From: Teratosphaeria epicoccoides
Taxonomy: Eukaryota > Ascomycota > Dothideomycetes > Mycosphaerellales > Teratosphaeriaceae
DNA length: 64,000 nucleotides
Assembly: GCA_021401465.1 (NCBI GenBank)
Contig: JADDMT010000130.1
Coordinates: 1-64,000 of the forward strand
Direction: 5' to 3'
This document shows positions 1-11,700 of the stretch, piece after piece. The notes under the pieces are model-generated. The model saw only the letters and a list, made by a program, of their open reading frames with translations, ran no database searches and was not told the origin of the DNA. Made by a program: the position numbers and the translations under genes. The number at the start of each line of letters is the position of its first letter. Position 1 is the stretch's first letter.

Positions 1-135
1 TAGGGCCTATGCGACGCGACCCCTGACGAGGCCGGCTATAAAAGACCGGACAGCTAGCAGATAGTCCCTCTCTCCCTATCGTACTTGTTAAATACTACAT
101 GAACCCCTGTGTATACGTCGTTTACCTGTGACACA
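1..135. repeat. Possible right end of an LTR inserted in the transposase remnant
   Basis: This stretch is absent from the equivalent place in the second copy of the element (near 26,070), where homology begins only at the bases matching about 136 onward. It contains a TATAAAA box near 36-43 and ends in TGACACA, compatible with the CA end of an LTR. The five bases after it (GACAA) could be one half of a target-site duplication. The rest of the inserted element lies outside the window, so the family is unknown. Confidence 0.4.
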
Positions 136-765
136 GACAAGACTACTAGCATTAATGGATAGATCGACCTAGTAGTTACCTTTAAGGGCCGGCTGCCTGC
201 TTGCCTGTTGTATGTCGTAACCTTCTAAGACAAGAAATCGCGTGTCATAGTAGACAGCTACAACTACATAATACTAGCACATAATAAACGTCCGACCTAT
301 ACAGGTATGTTCGTAGACCTGTTCTAGCTAAAGGATCCGGCTAGAAGAGCAGATGATGTTCATAGCATGACAGTAATCACAGCGATGCGTTCCGGCCTAC
401 AGGAAGGTACTCTGTAAGGTCGCCGCATCTACGGGCTTACTAGCGTCTACTATAGCATCTATGTTATGCTAATAGACGAATATGACACCTCCGGCTAATG
501 TGACATGTACATTAACAACACTGCTGACTTTAAGACCTACAACTTCATATACATTGCGGACTAGGAGGAACAAGAGTCTAAGGTAGTAACTAAACATAAG
601 CTATACCGCCTGAATATGGCTAAGGAGCGCGATATTGCGGCTACTAGTAAGGAAGGGCCGCTATCGCTTAAGCGTGGCGTCGCTAGTAGCTCTACTTAGG
701 ACTAATTAAGGAGAAACAAACGTAAACGATTATAACATACATAACGAATGCTATACTAGTAAGCT
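136..765 (+). pseudogene. 3' end of Plavaka-type transposase ORF, copy 1
   Basis: About 630 bases closely match 26,070-26,700, the C-terminal part of the Plavaka-like transposase ORF of copy 2. The reading frame is recognisable and ends in a basic tail (RRNKRKR). It is interrupted by TAG/TAA codons at former Gln and Trp positions, the pattern left by RIP. Only this end is in the window because a foreign element abuts it at 135. The two copies differ mostly by C/T and G/A transitions. Confidence 0.7.
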
Positions 766-914
766 TGATAAAGGTAGCACGCTACAAGCTATAGCGTAAG
801 CAATACTTAGTCGAGAGTACTAGAAGCATACTACTAGCAGGTTAAATGCTAGCCCTAGACCTGCGGACGTTATGATAAAACTACTAGCAGTAAATCACAA
901 GAGACGCCTTGTAG

Positions 915-1335
915 TGCCACAGGTATACTACTAGTACTTTTGATCGCGGTCAGGTTAAGTATGCTGTTACCCTATCTCGCGGAAATACTAGTAGCAGATA
1001 GAAGGAGATGCTACGGGTATACCGCTAGCACCTTTAGTCGCGGCTAGGTCAAATGTGCTATTACCCTATCTCGCAGAAATACTAGCAGCAGATAGAAGGA
1101 AATGCTACGGGTATACTACTAGCACTTTTAGTTGCAGCTAGGCTAAGTGTGCTGTCGCCCTATCTAGCAGATCTAGTGACAGCAGATAGAAGGAGATACT
1201 ACGGGTATACTGCTAGCACTTTTAGTCGCGGCTAGGTCGAGTGTGCTGTTACCCTATCTCGCGGATCTGGTAACAGCAGGTAGAGTAAGGTACTATGGGT
1301 ATACCGCTAGCACTTTCGAACGCGGCTAGGGTAGA
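915..1335. repeat. Minisatellite, about five units of 92-97 bp
   Basis: Five imperfect direct units begin with a GTATAC(C/T)(A/G)CTAGCAC motif at roughly 919, 1,016, 1,113, 1,205 and 1,297. Each continues through a CTTTTAGTCGCGGCTAGG block and a CTATCTCGC block and ends in an AGATAGAAGGAGATGCTAC block. The starting motif is the reverse complement of a motif repeated near 17,460, 22,490 and 22,590, so it is probably a subterminal or regulatory repeat of the DNA transposon rather than random satellite. Confidence 0.75.
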
Positions 1336-1389
1336 TAGTTTATGCGGTCTGTCGCTAGCTCTAGCCTTAACTAATAGAGCGCATGGCAT

Positions 1390-1566
1390 CGATGAATCTC
1401 ATGAAGATTAGGAGGACGAGTTACCATGCAAGAAGGCTAAGGGTAACTCTAGTCAGCCGTTTAGCACATTTTGCCACGATCTAACAGGGTGCTAAGCGGC
1501 TAACTAGAGTTGCCCTTAGCCTTCTTGCATAGTGACTCGTCCTCCTAGTCTTCATGAGATTCATCG
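1390..1566. repeat. Long near-perfect inverted repeat (hairpin, arms about 78 bp)
   Basis: Left arm 1,390-1,468 and right arm 1,489-1,566 are reverse complements apart from a handful of mismatches, several of them C/T or G/A differences. The loop is about 20 bp. It lies between the transposase 3' end and the convergent minus-strand ORF of the same element. The corresponding segment is deleted from copy 2, so it cannot be compared. It could act as a bidirectional terminator or transposon structural signal, or be a small fold-back insertion; the sequence alone does not decide. Confidence 0.8.
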
Positions 1567-1569
1567 GAA

Positions 1570-2395
1570 TCGAGGCGGGGCCGGAGGATCTACTACATGG
1601 TTGTAATATACAGTAATAGATAGACGTTATGCTAATGTCATGCTATTCGTAACCTACGCCTCTACCCCTAGGGCAAGGTACACTAGACCTAGGGCATCTA
1701 GTATTAGCGGCATCCCTTCTACTACCGCTTTAGTTCAAGGAGTATACCTTCATAGCGAGGTTAATATGCTTAGTCTCTATAAGGGCCTAATAGACTACAA
1801 AGTGTAGCCTAAGGACGTTGACATCTTACCTACAATTTCATAAGATGCTAAGAAGAGCAAGATCCTTTCGTATCGAGCTATGGCATACCTGCAGACAGTC
1901 AATAATTACTCGTCTTAGTAACCTTGAAGCCATAATATGCAGCTTGAGGGCGTCGACATCTTACCTGTAATTTCATGGGATGCTAAGAAGAGTAAGCTCC
2001 TATTAAGAAGGGTTTCCTAAGCTACAAACTACTAGTAGTTGCAAATTGCCGATAGTATTCTGGCGGCAGCATGTAGCTATATTAAGCTTATCGCAGCTAG
2101 CGCTGTATTAAACGTAGCCTGTACTCCTGCTTAGGGTGCAAAATTTAATATGAGGACAGCTTGCTAGCGATGCAATATTGCCGGAAAGACGATATAGATT
2201 AGTATGGCTGCTACGCTAGATTGTTAAGTAGCTAGTAATGCTTGTAGTTCATACGCTACTATTAATGCAGATAGTAGAGGGTATGTGCTAATAAACAAGC
2301 TCTCTAGTAAAAACCATATAAGCCCTTTAGAACGACTTGATACTAAGATTACCGAATACCCTAGACCTATACGCATGTCCCGCATTAACTAAAAC
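1570..2395 (+). other. Degraded possible coding stretch inside the DNA transposon
   Basis: No intact gene. A plus-strand frame can be followed with RIP-type stops, and it contains two direct repeats about 137 bp apart (near 1,805 and 1,942) that encode related peptides (DVDILP...DAKKSK). No family was recognised. The segment sits between the hairpin and the 3' end of the minus-strand ORF X. Confidence 0.3.
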
Positions 2396-2399
2396 AATA

Positions 2400-4645
2400 A
2401 AGCGCTAAAACAAATTGTCATCACGACCCTATGGCAGCATTCTGCCATCTATCTCTCTCTAATCTAACGCGTGTAAGGTCTATATAGAGCCTTTAGCGAT
2501 CACTCTATCTGCTATCAAGGCCTCTACTATCTCTTCCTGCATTACAGCATCCTAGGACCGAGCATGGCGCTTAATCTCCTTAGCAAGCCATTTTAGCATC
2601 TTAGCCCTACACATAGCGGCACGACCCTCCTAAGGCACAAATCTTATCTTCTTCACTGTAGTAGGACGGTCCTCTACTAGCTCGGACTCTACGAGTACTC
2701 TAATCATGCGGTATATGTCTTCGTTCAAGCTAGCCTTAATGCTCTACGTAATGTCTCTAAGCCTAATGCTATACTACATAAGCGCATCTACAACAGACTA
2801 CGTTAGGGCTAAACCCTCTATGCCTATAATGATGCTGTAGACATACTAGCCGTAGCTGGCACTACGGAAGAAGTTGATCATAGTCGGGCTAGAGCTAAAG
2901 TAGAAGGTATTCATGCTATATAACATGAAGATTACTTTGTCGTAAATCTGACAACACGACTATAGTAGTCGGAGGGCTCTTAGCACGTAGTTCTTCTAGC
3001 TAGCGCTAGTAGACTTGACGACTTAGCCACTTAGCTAACCCGTGCTGTAGTTAAACATGATGCTAATCAGGGTAGGCGACATAATGACTCCTTTGTAGAT
3101 CTTGTTACAAAGCTTAGCTAGGAGCTAGAAAAACAACTAGTTAGCATATGTATGTATGATTAGTCAGAATCGCGGCTACTAACCTTGAGAAAGGGAAACT
3201 CGTGTTTAGCAATGACAGCTGCGAGCTTCTTTTCGACAGCAGGCACGTCGCTAAGAGGTAGATACTTAGTAAGTCCTTAAGAAAGTCATGATTTGCTGCC
3301 TGCTATAGCCGCAAGCAGGTCTTCTACCTACGTGCATAACTACTTATTAGTCATGCCGCAGGATTAGCAGTTAGTGCTACTAGCCGAAAGTCTCTTATTG
3401 CATGCACATCTCTCTGCTAGCTAGCGTCCATGCAGCTAGCTAGCTTATCTACCTTGCATATTTACTACTCTTTCTATAGAGCCTTCGCTACCTGTCGTTC
3501 TAGCGCACGTCTCTCTGTGCGCGACAATTCCTGTTTGACTTGATTAAGAGGTATCGTAGCCATAGGCTTAATGAGGAGAGTGTATAAGAGCTCGACCTAG
3601 AAACCCCTCTGCCTAGGAGTAGTACTACTAATCTTGCTATTAAGCTATTTATGCCGCGCTATGTCGACTTTGACCTCTAACGCTATGGTTAGATAGCTGA
3701 CACAGGTTCTTGCTCGCTTGATGAATAAGCCGTAGAGAGCAGTTAACTAATCTGTCAGGTAGTAGGTTAGAAAGTCTGCGTAGAGGGATACCTTACTTGC
3801 TATACTAGGCTTGGCGAAGAAAGCAAGCATAGATCTCCGCGCCCTTGCTAATTCGTCCTAGCTAGTAATCATGGTATACTACGTGATTAGACAGTTAAAG
3901 CTAGGACTTAGTAGGGTAGGGTGCTAAACATTCTAGATGCGCGATAGTAACAAGGCCTAGTCTGTCATAGTGTACTCTTAATAGGCCATAGAAGTAGCCT
4001 CGCTTAGTTAGTGCAAAAGTAGCTGCCAGCTAGGAGCAGGCTCCTTCTAATCTAAGATCAGCTAGCCGTTGTTACTAACTAGCTCGCGTAGCTAGCGGAT
4101 TAGCCCCGAATAGACCCGTAGCTCGAACATCTCTAGCACGCCCTTTGCAAATACTATCTAAAAGCTATTAGGGCATCTAGCAGCCTGCTTGATGCGGGCT
4201 GTAGGGGTGCGACTAAGCCTCGCCTAGATGAAGCGCTACGAGTCTACGCTTCCCTAGTAGTCCTGCATAGTACTAGAGATTAGTTAGTAACAGTATTGCC
4301 TCTAAGGCCTAGCTATAACACATACTCCTAGCTCTTATCTAGCATTTTAGCACAGAAGTCTAGGAAGTATACACTATCTAGCGTAGCTAGCTTTGCACTC
4401 GCTAGGAGGCTAATCAGGCTACTGCTATATGCGACGTCAAGTACCTTGTCCCTAGCTTGATGCTCTACCTAAGAGGCGTAGTTAACGAGATCCTCGTAGG
4501 CATCAAAGTCCGGATATGCCTTCTGTAGCGCGACGGCGGCTTCTAATGCCTAGACAGTATCGCGGACGTAGTTAGCCGCGAACTTAGCGTGCTTAGAACC
4601 TATACTAATCGCTAGCTCTAGGTCTAGGGTTAGATTAGTTAACAT
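2400..4645 (-). pseudogene. ORF X of the DNA transposon, copy 1 (unknown function, RIP-degraded)
   Basis: A minus-strand reading frame of about 750 codons starts at an ATG (4,645-4,643; MSTNPTLDLEL in the less mutated copy 2) and runs to about 2,400. Stops fall at former Gln/Trp codons. Copy 2 (28,396 down to 26,715) keeps the first three quarters in the same order, which supports real coding. No domain was recognised. The C-terminal part is rich in charged residues (for example KRHARS, KKIRFVPEEGR). It is transcribed away from the MYND ORF, with about 850 bp between the two starts, and toward the transposase. Confidence 0.5.
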
Positions 4646-5495
4646 GGTAGGTTTAGAATCTACTAGCGCGTTAGTACATAGTCTCGTCATACAAGCATAT
4701 AATGCTTACATGCTGTGGTGTTGTTAGTATGCTAGTATCTATATAGATGCCGAAGAAGAAGCCGAGTACTAGATAAGGTAGTTGTTTAAAAGAAAGAAAT
4801 TTAAAGCACTAAGCTTCTTTTGTATTTTAGCAGCTGTAGGTCATGTGCTCTACATAGTCGCTAACCGTACACGTTACATCATCACATTATTAGCTTCTGC
4901 CTGAGAAATGACCAGAAATAGAAGGCACATGACGCTACTGCCTAAAAAATGGCTAGAAACAGAAGGCACGCGACGCTGTCACAGATTCGGTTAAATATCA
5001 CATACTGCTGCCTAGGCACATAACTAAATGAAGAAGGCACGATATCAGGCAATTCTGCCTTAAAAGGCAGTAAAAAATGATCCTTATAGTTGCGACCTAC
5101 TAACCTTATCTACTACTATACAGGGGCATTAGGAATAGTAGTAACTGTAACATAGTCATACTAATGCTAGCTTAACAGCAGCATGTGCACTTAGCAGATA
5201 CAGCTACATAGGATAGATGTCGCCATAGTTGCTACTTCTTTGTTAAGAGCGCATAACTACCTACATGTAGTACATAGTAGCACGTAGCAGCTAACTAATC
5301 TAGACGGCAGTTACGACAGCCTCATGTGCGCTAGCTAGGTAGTAGCACGTGCACTTGGCAGCAAGAGATATCTTTATCTACTACTGCTCTTCTACTTTAA
5401 CTCTTTACTAATTACATTAACTAACTTCGAAGACTTGCCTAATACACATAAGTAGTAGTAACATCAATTAACCCTCTGTCTTACTATTTAAGACT
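4646..5495. promoter_or_regulatory. Divergent intergenic region between ORF X and the MYND ORF
   Basis: No ORF is supported here. The segment separates two divergent ORFs and is also present at 28,397-29,265. It contains two direct ~54-bp units near 4,890-4,975 built on TCTGCCTGAGAAATG and AGAAGGCACATGACGCT, followed by further GGCA-containing palindromic pieces around 5,045-5,075. A bidirectional promoter is an inference from gene orientation. Confidence 0.35.
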
Positions 5496-6347
5496 ATGGC
5501 TAGCATAGTCGCTTAATGCGCTAATTATGGCATCGACAGCCCGCTCAAGAAGTGCCCATGTTAGGCAGTAGCCTACTATAGCAAGAATTGCTAGATAATC
5601 GACTAGCACGACAACTACAAGGACAGCTACGCTAAGCGGCTAACCTAGAATAGGAATTAGTATGCAGTTAACCCTAAGATATGACGACTAGTTACTAACT
5701 TCATGTTTACTAGACGCGTTAAAATCCTGCCGTTTAAGAAGATCTTTAAAGGGGAGGACATAGCGAGTCGCGCGACAAGGGAGCGGGCTAATAGTATACT
5801 ACCCCTAATCACAAACAAGGTGTTCGAAGTACTACTTACTAGACCGCTAGGTACACATGAGCTTTTCTTTAGCAGGTTAATCGTCGTCAGTTATAATGGG
5901 ACCCCTAACGCCCCTTAGATGAGTTTTAGGGGGGTCCGTGTGTTTAGGAGCAAAAGGAATAGGAAGGTCGTCTTCATTGTAATGAAGACAGAAGACGCTA
6001 ATTAGTCAGGCTAAAAGAAGGTCAATGTCAAGTACAAGACAGAAGACTAGTACACCTAGGCATTCTACTAAGGCCTGTAGAATACCTACGACATAGAGCT
6101 ATTATACGACGAGTTCTCTCCATGGTTTAGACAGCATCTACAGGGCGAGTTTAGCGATGTCGTCGTAGGAGCCCGCAATAACTTGGCTACTTTAAATGGC
6201 ATAATGAACAAGCTGTTTATCGTCTAGTACTACGTGCAGAGGAACGAGATGCGCTAACAAGTGCATATGTACATCTCGACACACGTTTCTAAGGCTATAG
6301 TAGGCTAGCGAGCAGGCAGGCGTAGAGACATAGTAGTGTTCTAAACA
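5496..6347 (+). pseudogene. MYND zinc-finger ORF of the DNA transposon, copy 1 (truncated)
   Basis: The ATG is at 5,496. Residues 7-45 align with a MYND zinc finger: C-x2-[C]-x8-C-x2-C, then YxSKxC, a D-[W] position and a [H]-x3-[C] end. In this copy four key positions read Tyr or stop. Each is explained by one TpG-to-TpA or CpA-to-TpA change (TGY Cys to TAY Tyr, TGG Trp to TAG, CAY His to TAY). MYND fingers are protein-protein interaction modules in chromatin and SMYD-type proteins; the role here is unknown. Downstream the frame continues with RIP stops and is cut at 6,347, where inverted Gypsy-1 sequence begins. Copy 2 (29,266) continues further. Confidence 0.6.
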
Positions 6348-6956
6348 CCCTAGCCTTACTAAGTAATGCACGCAGAACATATAGGGTACAGGATATAGCA
6401 CGCTTATACCGCGTAAGAGTAAATAGGTAGATAGCCTACGTAACATATGTCATGCGTATACCTTAACACCTTCGTAGCGAGTACAGGGTAGGGGCTACTA
6501 ACTCGGGCGGGTTTTAACCTGTTACATGTTAGGCGGCTTTGTAACACTTTCGCTTTACATGCAGATCAAGATATCAGGAAACTACGAGTACGTACTTTAG
6601 TTAATCCTTGAAATTATAGGGCAAGCATGCGCGCTAGCCTTGCCAAGTAGCTTAGCTATCCCTATTTAGTCATGACCATGAAGAACAAGTCGCAGAACCT
6701 TAGGGTAGTAGGAAAGTACGCGGACACTCTACGCGCGCCGCTCGAAACAGCAGGAGCGCGCTCCTAGCGCGAGTCTCGCCACATTTTCATGCTAGTAGGC
6801 TAGCATAAGTGTAGTTAGCGCACATGCGTAACAGCCGCGTTATCTGTTATTACATTATTCGGTCCCCTTATAAGTTAACTAAAGGTAGGTACTCTACGCA
6901 TGTAGTTCGAGTTACTAGCTTAATAGTTACGGTAGGTAACAGGGGGGCTGTTAGAG

Positions 6957-6971
6957 GGTATAAAAACCTCG
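6957..6971 (+). promoter_or_regulatory. TATA box upstream of the Gypsy-1 antisense gene (copy A)
   Basis: GGTATAAAAACCTCG lies about 165 bp upstream of the antisense ATG at 7,131. The same TATAAAA box at the same place is kept in the other copies near 50,233, 52,957 and, inverted, 62,020. Conservation through RIP and its position relative to the antisense ORF suggest a promoter for that gene rather than for the retrotransposon's own RNA. Confidence 0.55.
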
Positions 6972-7130
6972 TCGCTTTCCTAAACTTCCTGTTCTAAGAC
7001 ACTAACATTGACCTCTACTCCTATTTCGCTTAGCTTGCGCCTCGCCTTGTCTGCAGGTGTATACTAGAGCTTCTTCTTCTTCAATCAATCAATCAAGATC
7101 AATTAACCTGTCTTAGCTATAATAGCTTAT

Positions 7131-8618
7131 ATGCTGCAGACTAAGTTCGACGCTACTTGCTCTACCTGCGATCGTCGCTTGTGTCGACGATGCCTCGACA
7201 ACCTTAGTAGCTAAGCTGCATACATCTCTCCTCCGCGTGTTAGTAAGGCGTCCCCTACCCGCGAGGTATGCTTGACTTATACTAACCGAAGCGTAGCCGA
7301 GATCTACGTTAGCGGATTCGATAAGGGTAGTGTCTACTACAATTATGTCAACTGTAATAGCAAGCATTAAAAATGCCAAGACCTCCCTGAAGAGGTGTAT
7401 AGCGAGTATAACTAGCTCTGCCGTAACATCGATAACTTCTAGAGCGCGCATGACAAGGGGATTGCTAAAGGTACTCTGACTATAAACAGGCTACAGGCTA
7501 AGTACCGCGAGGTACTCGCCTACCTGCTTGGCGCCCTCTTGTACTTCACTGTAACTACTAACCGTTCTTATAGCAGTGTTCGCTTCGACTCTCTGCTAAC
7601 AGGCGAAAACGTTTGTCTAGGTCTAATCGCAGACTTAGTCTAGAAGATCTTGAAGGTACTAACTGTTAGGGTCGAGACCTTTGCTATAGTACGTATATAG
7701 TATAGGTACCCGCTAAGTATGAATGCTAACTTTCTCCGCTAGGCTAACGTTAGCGTCGAGAAGTATCTGACTAGCCGTTAGCGTTAGTAACTCAGGGCCC
7801 TTGCCTCTATTAACGATGACTTCGAGACGCGGATAATCTACAAAAAGGTTATCAAGTAATTCACTGTTCCTGCCGTAAAGGCTACGCCCTAGCGCTAGAC
7901 CGAGAGACAGCCTGCCTCTAAGCCGGTCCTAAGGACTAAGCCGTAAGTTACTTACTTGAATCCTGTCGCATGCGTATAGCTAACACATTGTAGCGCCGCT
8001 ACCTACGCTGCCTCGACGCTACTGTCTAAGAAGAAGAAGAAGGCTAGAGCCGAAATTGAGGTTAGTAACAAGGAAGCCGAACCTTCCCTGCTTGCGATCC
8101 GCACTACGTCTATTAAGACGCTAAGGCATAAGCCTCTAGGCTAGATCTTTAAGGATAAGGAGGATGACGACGTCTAGGATACCTTTAGTCCTAACGTGAT
8201 CCCTTCGCGCCATAGTGTCACTATACTAGTTACGCCTAAGGGGGACACTAAGTCCGATGATGTAGTCGACACTCGTGTTAAGAAGCGCAAGATGATCTCG
8301 AGGGCCGAGCGCGACAGCCGCAAGCGCGCCTAAGTCTCTTCGCCTTCTAATGCTAAGGATGAGGTAGTTATTACGACTAGGCGTAGTAAGGGTATTACTA
8401 GCTCTCTAGCTACTATAGGCTCTAAAGACGAGCTCCCTTGCAACCTACTAAAGAAGAAGATGCCGGCCTCTCTTTGTAGCGTTACTACTCCTGTTACTTA
8501 TAGTCACTTCGGGGTGTTTAGTAGACCCCGTGTAGGTAGGTAGTCCCTAGCGGACCGTAACAAGAAAGACTCTCCTACTTCGGGTTTAGTCAGGAAGCCC
8601 CTAAATAGTAGTCGCTAA
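7131..8618 (+). pseudogene. Gypsy-1 antisense gene, copy A (Cys-rich N-terminus, basic C-terminus)
   Basis: From ATG 7,131 to TAA 8,616-8,618 the frame is exactly 496 codons, the same length as in copy D (60,369-61,856). It is broken only by RIP-type stops. Residues about 9-25 hold a CxxC...CxxC cluster (CSTCDRR, CRRC) and further Cys pairs follow up to about residue 90 (CNSKH, KCQD), suggesting metal binding. The C-terminal third has a Lys/Arg-rich block (VKKRKM, SRKRA) like a nuclear localisation signal. A probable intron is at 7,943-7,993. It runs opposite to gag-pol, so it is not part of the polyprotein. Function unknown. Confidence 0.65.
7943..7993 (+). other. Putative 51-bp intron in the Gypsy-1 antisense gene (copy A)
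   Basis: The donor GTAAGT (7,943-7,948), a branch-like GCTAACAC and the acceptor TAG (7,991-7,993) are all close to fungal consensus. The in-frame TAA at the donor is present in all three copies, so read-through would need every copy to have mutated alike. Equivalent sites are 53,557-53,607 and 61,044-60,994 (minus), each exactly 51 bp. Removing 51 bp keeps the frame. Confidence 0.55.
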
Positions 8619-8758
8619 GCATTAGCTACGAAGCTAATCCGAGCATGTCTCTTGTTCTTCTTAGGTTTATTCTAGGTGTGCCTTTAGGCGTCAATAATAT
8701 ATGAGTAGGGCGTTTGCTTCTTGTTGTTACTTCGCGCGTTATACGCTACATACACATG

Positions 8759-11700
8759 TTAAGAATTCTGCTCTGAAACTCTTATCTTCTCACGAATCGA
8801 CCTTCTTATGCCCTGCTTACGCCTCCTCCGCTCTTTAAACTTGCGAATAGCTTCTAGAGCGTTCTTGTAGTCTTTAGCTAGAACCTATTATGTGTACTTA
8901 GGTAGGTATCCTTTCTACTTTACTAGATAGTACGTTGCGCCTTTACGCTGTATACTGTCCTTAATACCCTTGACTTCCTACTCTTCGTTCTCTTCTGCTA
9001 CTAGCACGGGTCCGCAGGCTCTTCGCCCTCGCGCTATACCTATAGTTCGAGTAGAGATACATAGAAGATGTCATGTACATAATATGACAATAGTAACGAT
9101 AACTAGTACGCCTGCAAGCCTATCGCGTCGCGTGTCCGGAAGGGTCCGACGAACCTTAGCGTCATCTTCTTGCTTAGAAGTTTTAGCTTAAGATTCTTCG
9201 TTAACAGTAATACCTTCGTACTAACTACATACTACATCGGTTTAGCACAGGCGTTATTATGTTTAATCTAGGATTCTAAGGCCTTTTTCTAGTGTTCTAT
9301 TAGCACCGAATGTACCTCGCGCATACGCCGCGCTAATTCTACAGCGGCTAGCACCCTCTCCTCAGAAGACTCGTCCTGAGGCAGTTCTAGGTGTATTTCT
9401 AGATTAAAGCCATAAAGAATCTGAAATAGCGACATGCGCATAGTAGCATGCATGCTATTATTAACTGCAAATTCCGCTATAGGAATTACGTTAGCCTAGG
9501 CATCCTAGTTCTTAGCGTAGTAGCACCGAAGGTACTACTCAAGAGTCTAGTTCATACGTTTAGTCTAACTATTAGTCTGTAGATAGAATGCTATACTTAG
9601 GCGGTACTTAACATGCGCCTTAAACATAAATTCTTGCTAGTATCTACTAGTAAAGACAGAACCTCGATCTGATAGGATACTTTAGGGGACACTTAAGCGC
9701 CATATAACTTCGTCGCGAAGTAGTCATGCAAGCTTGCCGCTTGTGCACCTTTTCGTACATAGGATGAAGACATTTATCTTAGAGTATTAGTCGACTAATA
9801 CAAGGACAGTATTAACTACATTGCCTCTCTACTTTGCTAGTAGCAAATTAGTAATGAAATCTATGGTCAAGTCTTACTATAGTCTCTCTAGTAGTAGGAG
9901 CGCCTACGCATTGCTGTAGGGGTAATAGCGCCGAGATTTGCTAACCTAGCATGTCTAGCAGGATTTGACATAGTTAGAGACATCCTGTTCTAGCGTTAGC
10001 TACTAGTATTTACGTCCGAGAAGTGCGATTGTCTTCTCTGCGCTAAAATGGCCCGCAAGTTTATCGTCATAATCAGTCAAGCATCTTGCTAATAAGTAGT
10101 AGGGGGTAGCGGTTCTTCTAGGTTACTACGTTAAGGCCCCTATAGTTAACGCATAGGCAGAGCATGTTGTCCTTCTTTAGGACGAACATAACTAACACTC
10201 TAGCCTCGCTGTCGCTTCGTCAGATCCACGCGTTCCTTTGCGCCTTATAGAGGTAGTCTCGAAGTGTTTCGAGCTACGATTCCGACATAGGGTATAGAGG
10301 TTAATACAGAGGATTATAACCCTCCTTAAGGTTAATCGCATGTTCTGCGTCTAGGGCCTAGGCATAGGCCGTAGCCTCTACGTCGAAAATATCGGCGTAT
10401 TCCTCTAACTTAGGTAGAAGGGTAACGTCTTCCTTGACATTCTGTATGTAGACTGCATACATGCATTAGACCTTCTTTATGTCCTTGTAGAAGCTATGTG
10501 CGTCACGCATCTATACCGTAGGAACTTCGCCTATAGAGCTGTAGAACTAGTTGTTAGTAGCTCTATTAACAACGACTCCCTGCTTGTAGCGCTAAGGGCG
10601 GCCGAGTAGGAGCTCCTTATTAGGAATGTCTTTAGCGTAGAAGACTTCGTTAGTCTTGCGTACTTCTCCTGAGGAGTCCGCGAGTTAGAGGCGCATGTTA
10701 TACGCGCCTCGAGCCGCTACGCCTTCGCCCTAAAAGGACTTCATAGTAGGCAGCAGGGCTCCTAGGATTAGCTTCAAACCGAGCTGTACGACTACCCTCT
10801 AGGGTATCACGTTAACCTCCGCAAGGTCATCTAACATATAGTCTACTAGCTTAAGCGAGCTATTAACTCGGACCGTACCGGATAGGTGCTAGGCAGGCCA
10901 CGAGTCTACACTATTAGTAACAGACAGCTTAGATACCCGCGGTAGCCATTCGGTTGTCTCGGGCTTGTCCTTCTTTCGCCTCCCCTCCGGGGAGGTTTCG
11001 GACACCTTGCTTACCTTCTTCCTATTACTTCGTTTAGGATAGCGAGCCGCCTAGTAGTCCCTTACTCCACAGATGTAGCAGCTACTCGGAGGCTTCTCGC
11101 TACTGTCTTTTAGCTTAGAGGGCTTGCTCCTCCGGAATGAACTACCGCGTTAGGCGTGACCCCTAGGGCGCTTGTAATAGCGGCCCTTTAGTAGGTCCTT
11201 AGGGCTTAGACGCTTATTGTCCTTACTGCCCGATTTTCCATTTCGCTTCAAGGTGATTTCCATACATGTTGCAAGGGACACGAGGTCTTGCCAAGTTATT
11301 AGAAGTTCATGAAAAGTCATGATTATATTCTGAAGATTGTCATCAAGTTTGACAAGCAAGTACCGCATGCGTTACGTCTTAGTATAGGGTAGCATCTGTC
11401 TCTTGAGTATAGCGAGGTAGGTAGCGAAGCTAGAGGTTATTTGTCCCTTCCCCTGCTTAGCCTTCTTGTACTTAACAGACATAGTAAGGGCGCGATTCCC
11501 TAGATCCTCGACCTAGTCGACATAGAACTAGCGAAAGTCCGCCTACGTATATGTTCTGTCATAGACCCGCATAAGGTCATACCGCTCATGCTAATTATTA
11601 CGAGGTTCCTTATCCTCTTCGAGCTACATTATACTAAAGGCGACTCGTTTGCCCTCTATAGAATATCCGCGTAGGTTAAGCACAAAAACTGCCTTACACG

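Noticed and set aside
1300..1340. CRISPR-like array
   Set aside because: The ~95-bp units are tandem repeats without unique spacers and lie in a eukaryotic transposon.
7113..7451. 112-codon minus-strand open frame (and the related ones at 53,228-53,512 and 61,608-61,853)
   Set aside because: Shadow of the Cys-rich antisense gene on the opposite strand; RIP on one strand rarely creates stops in this frame.
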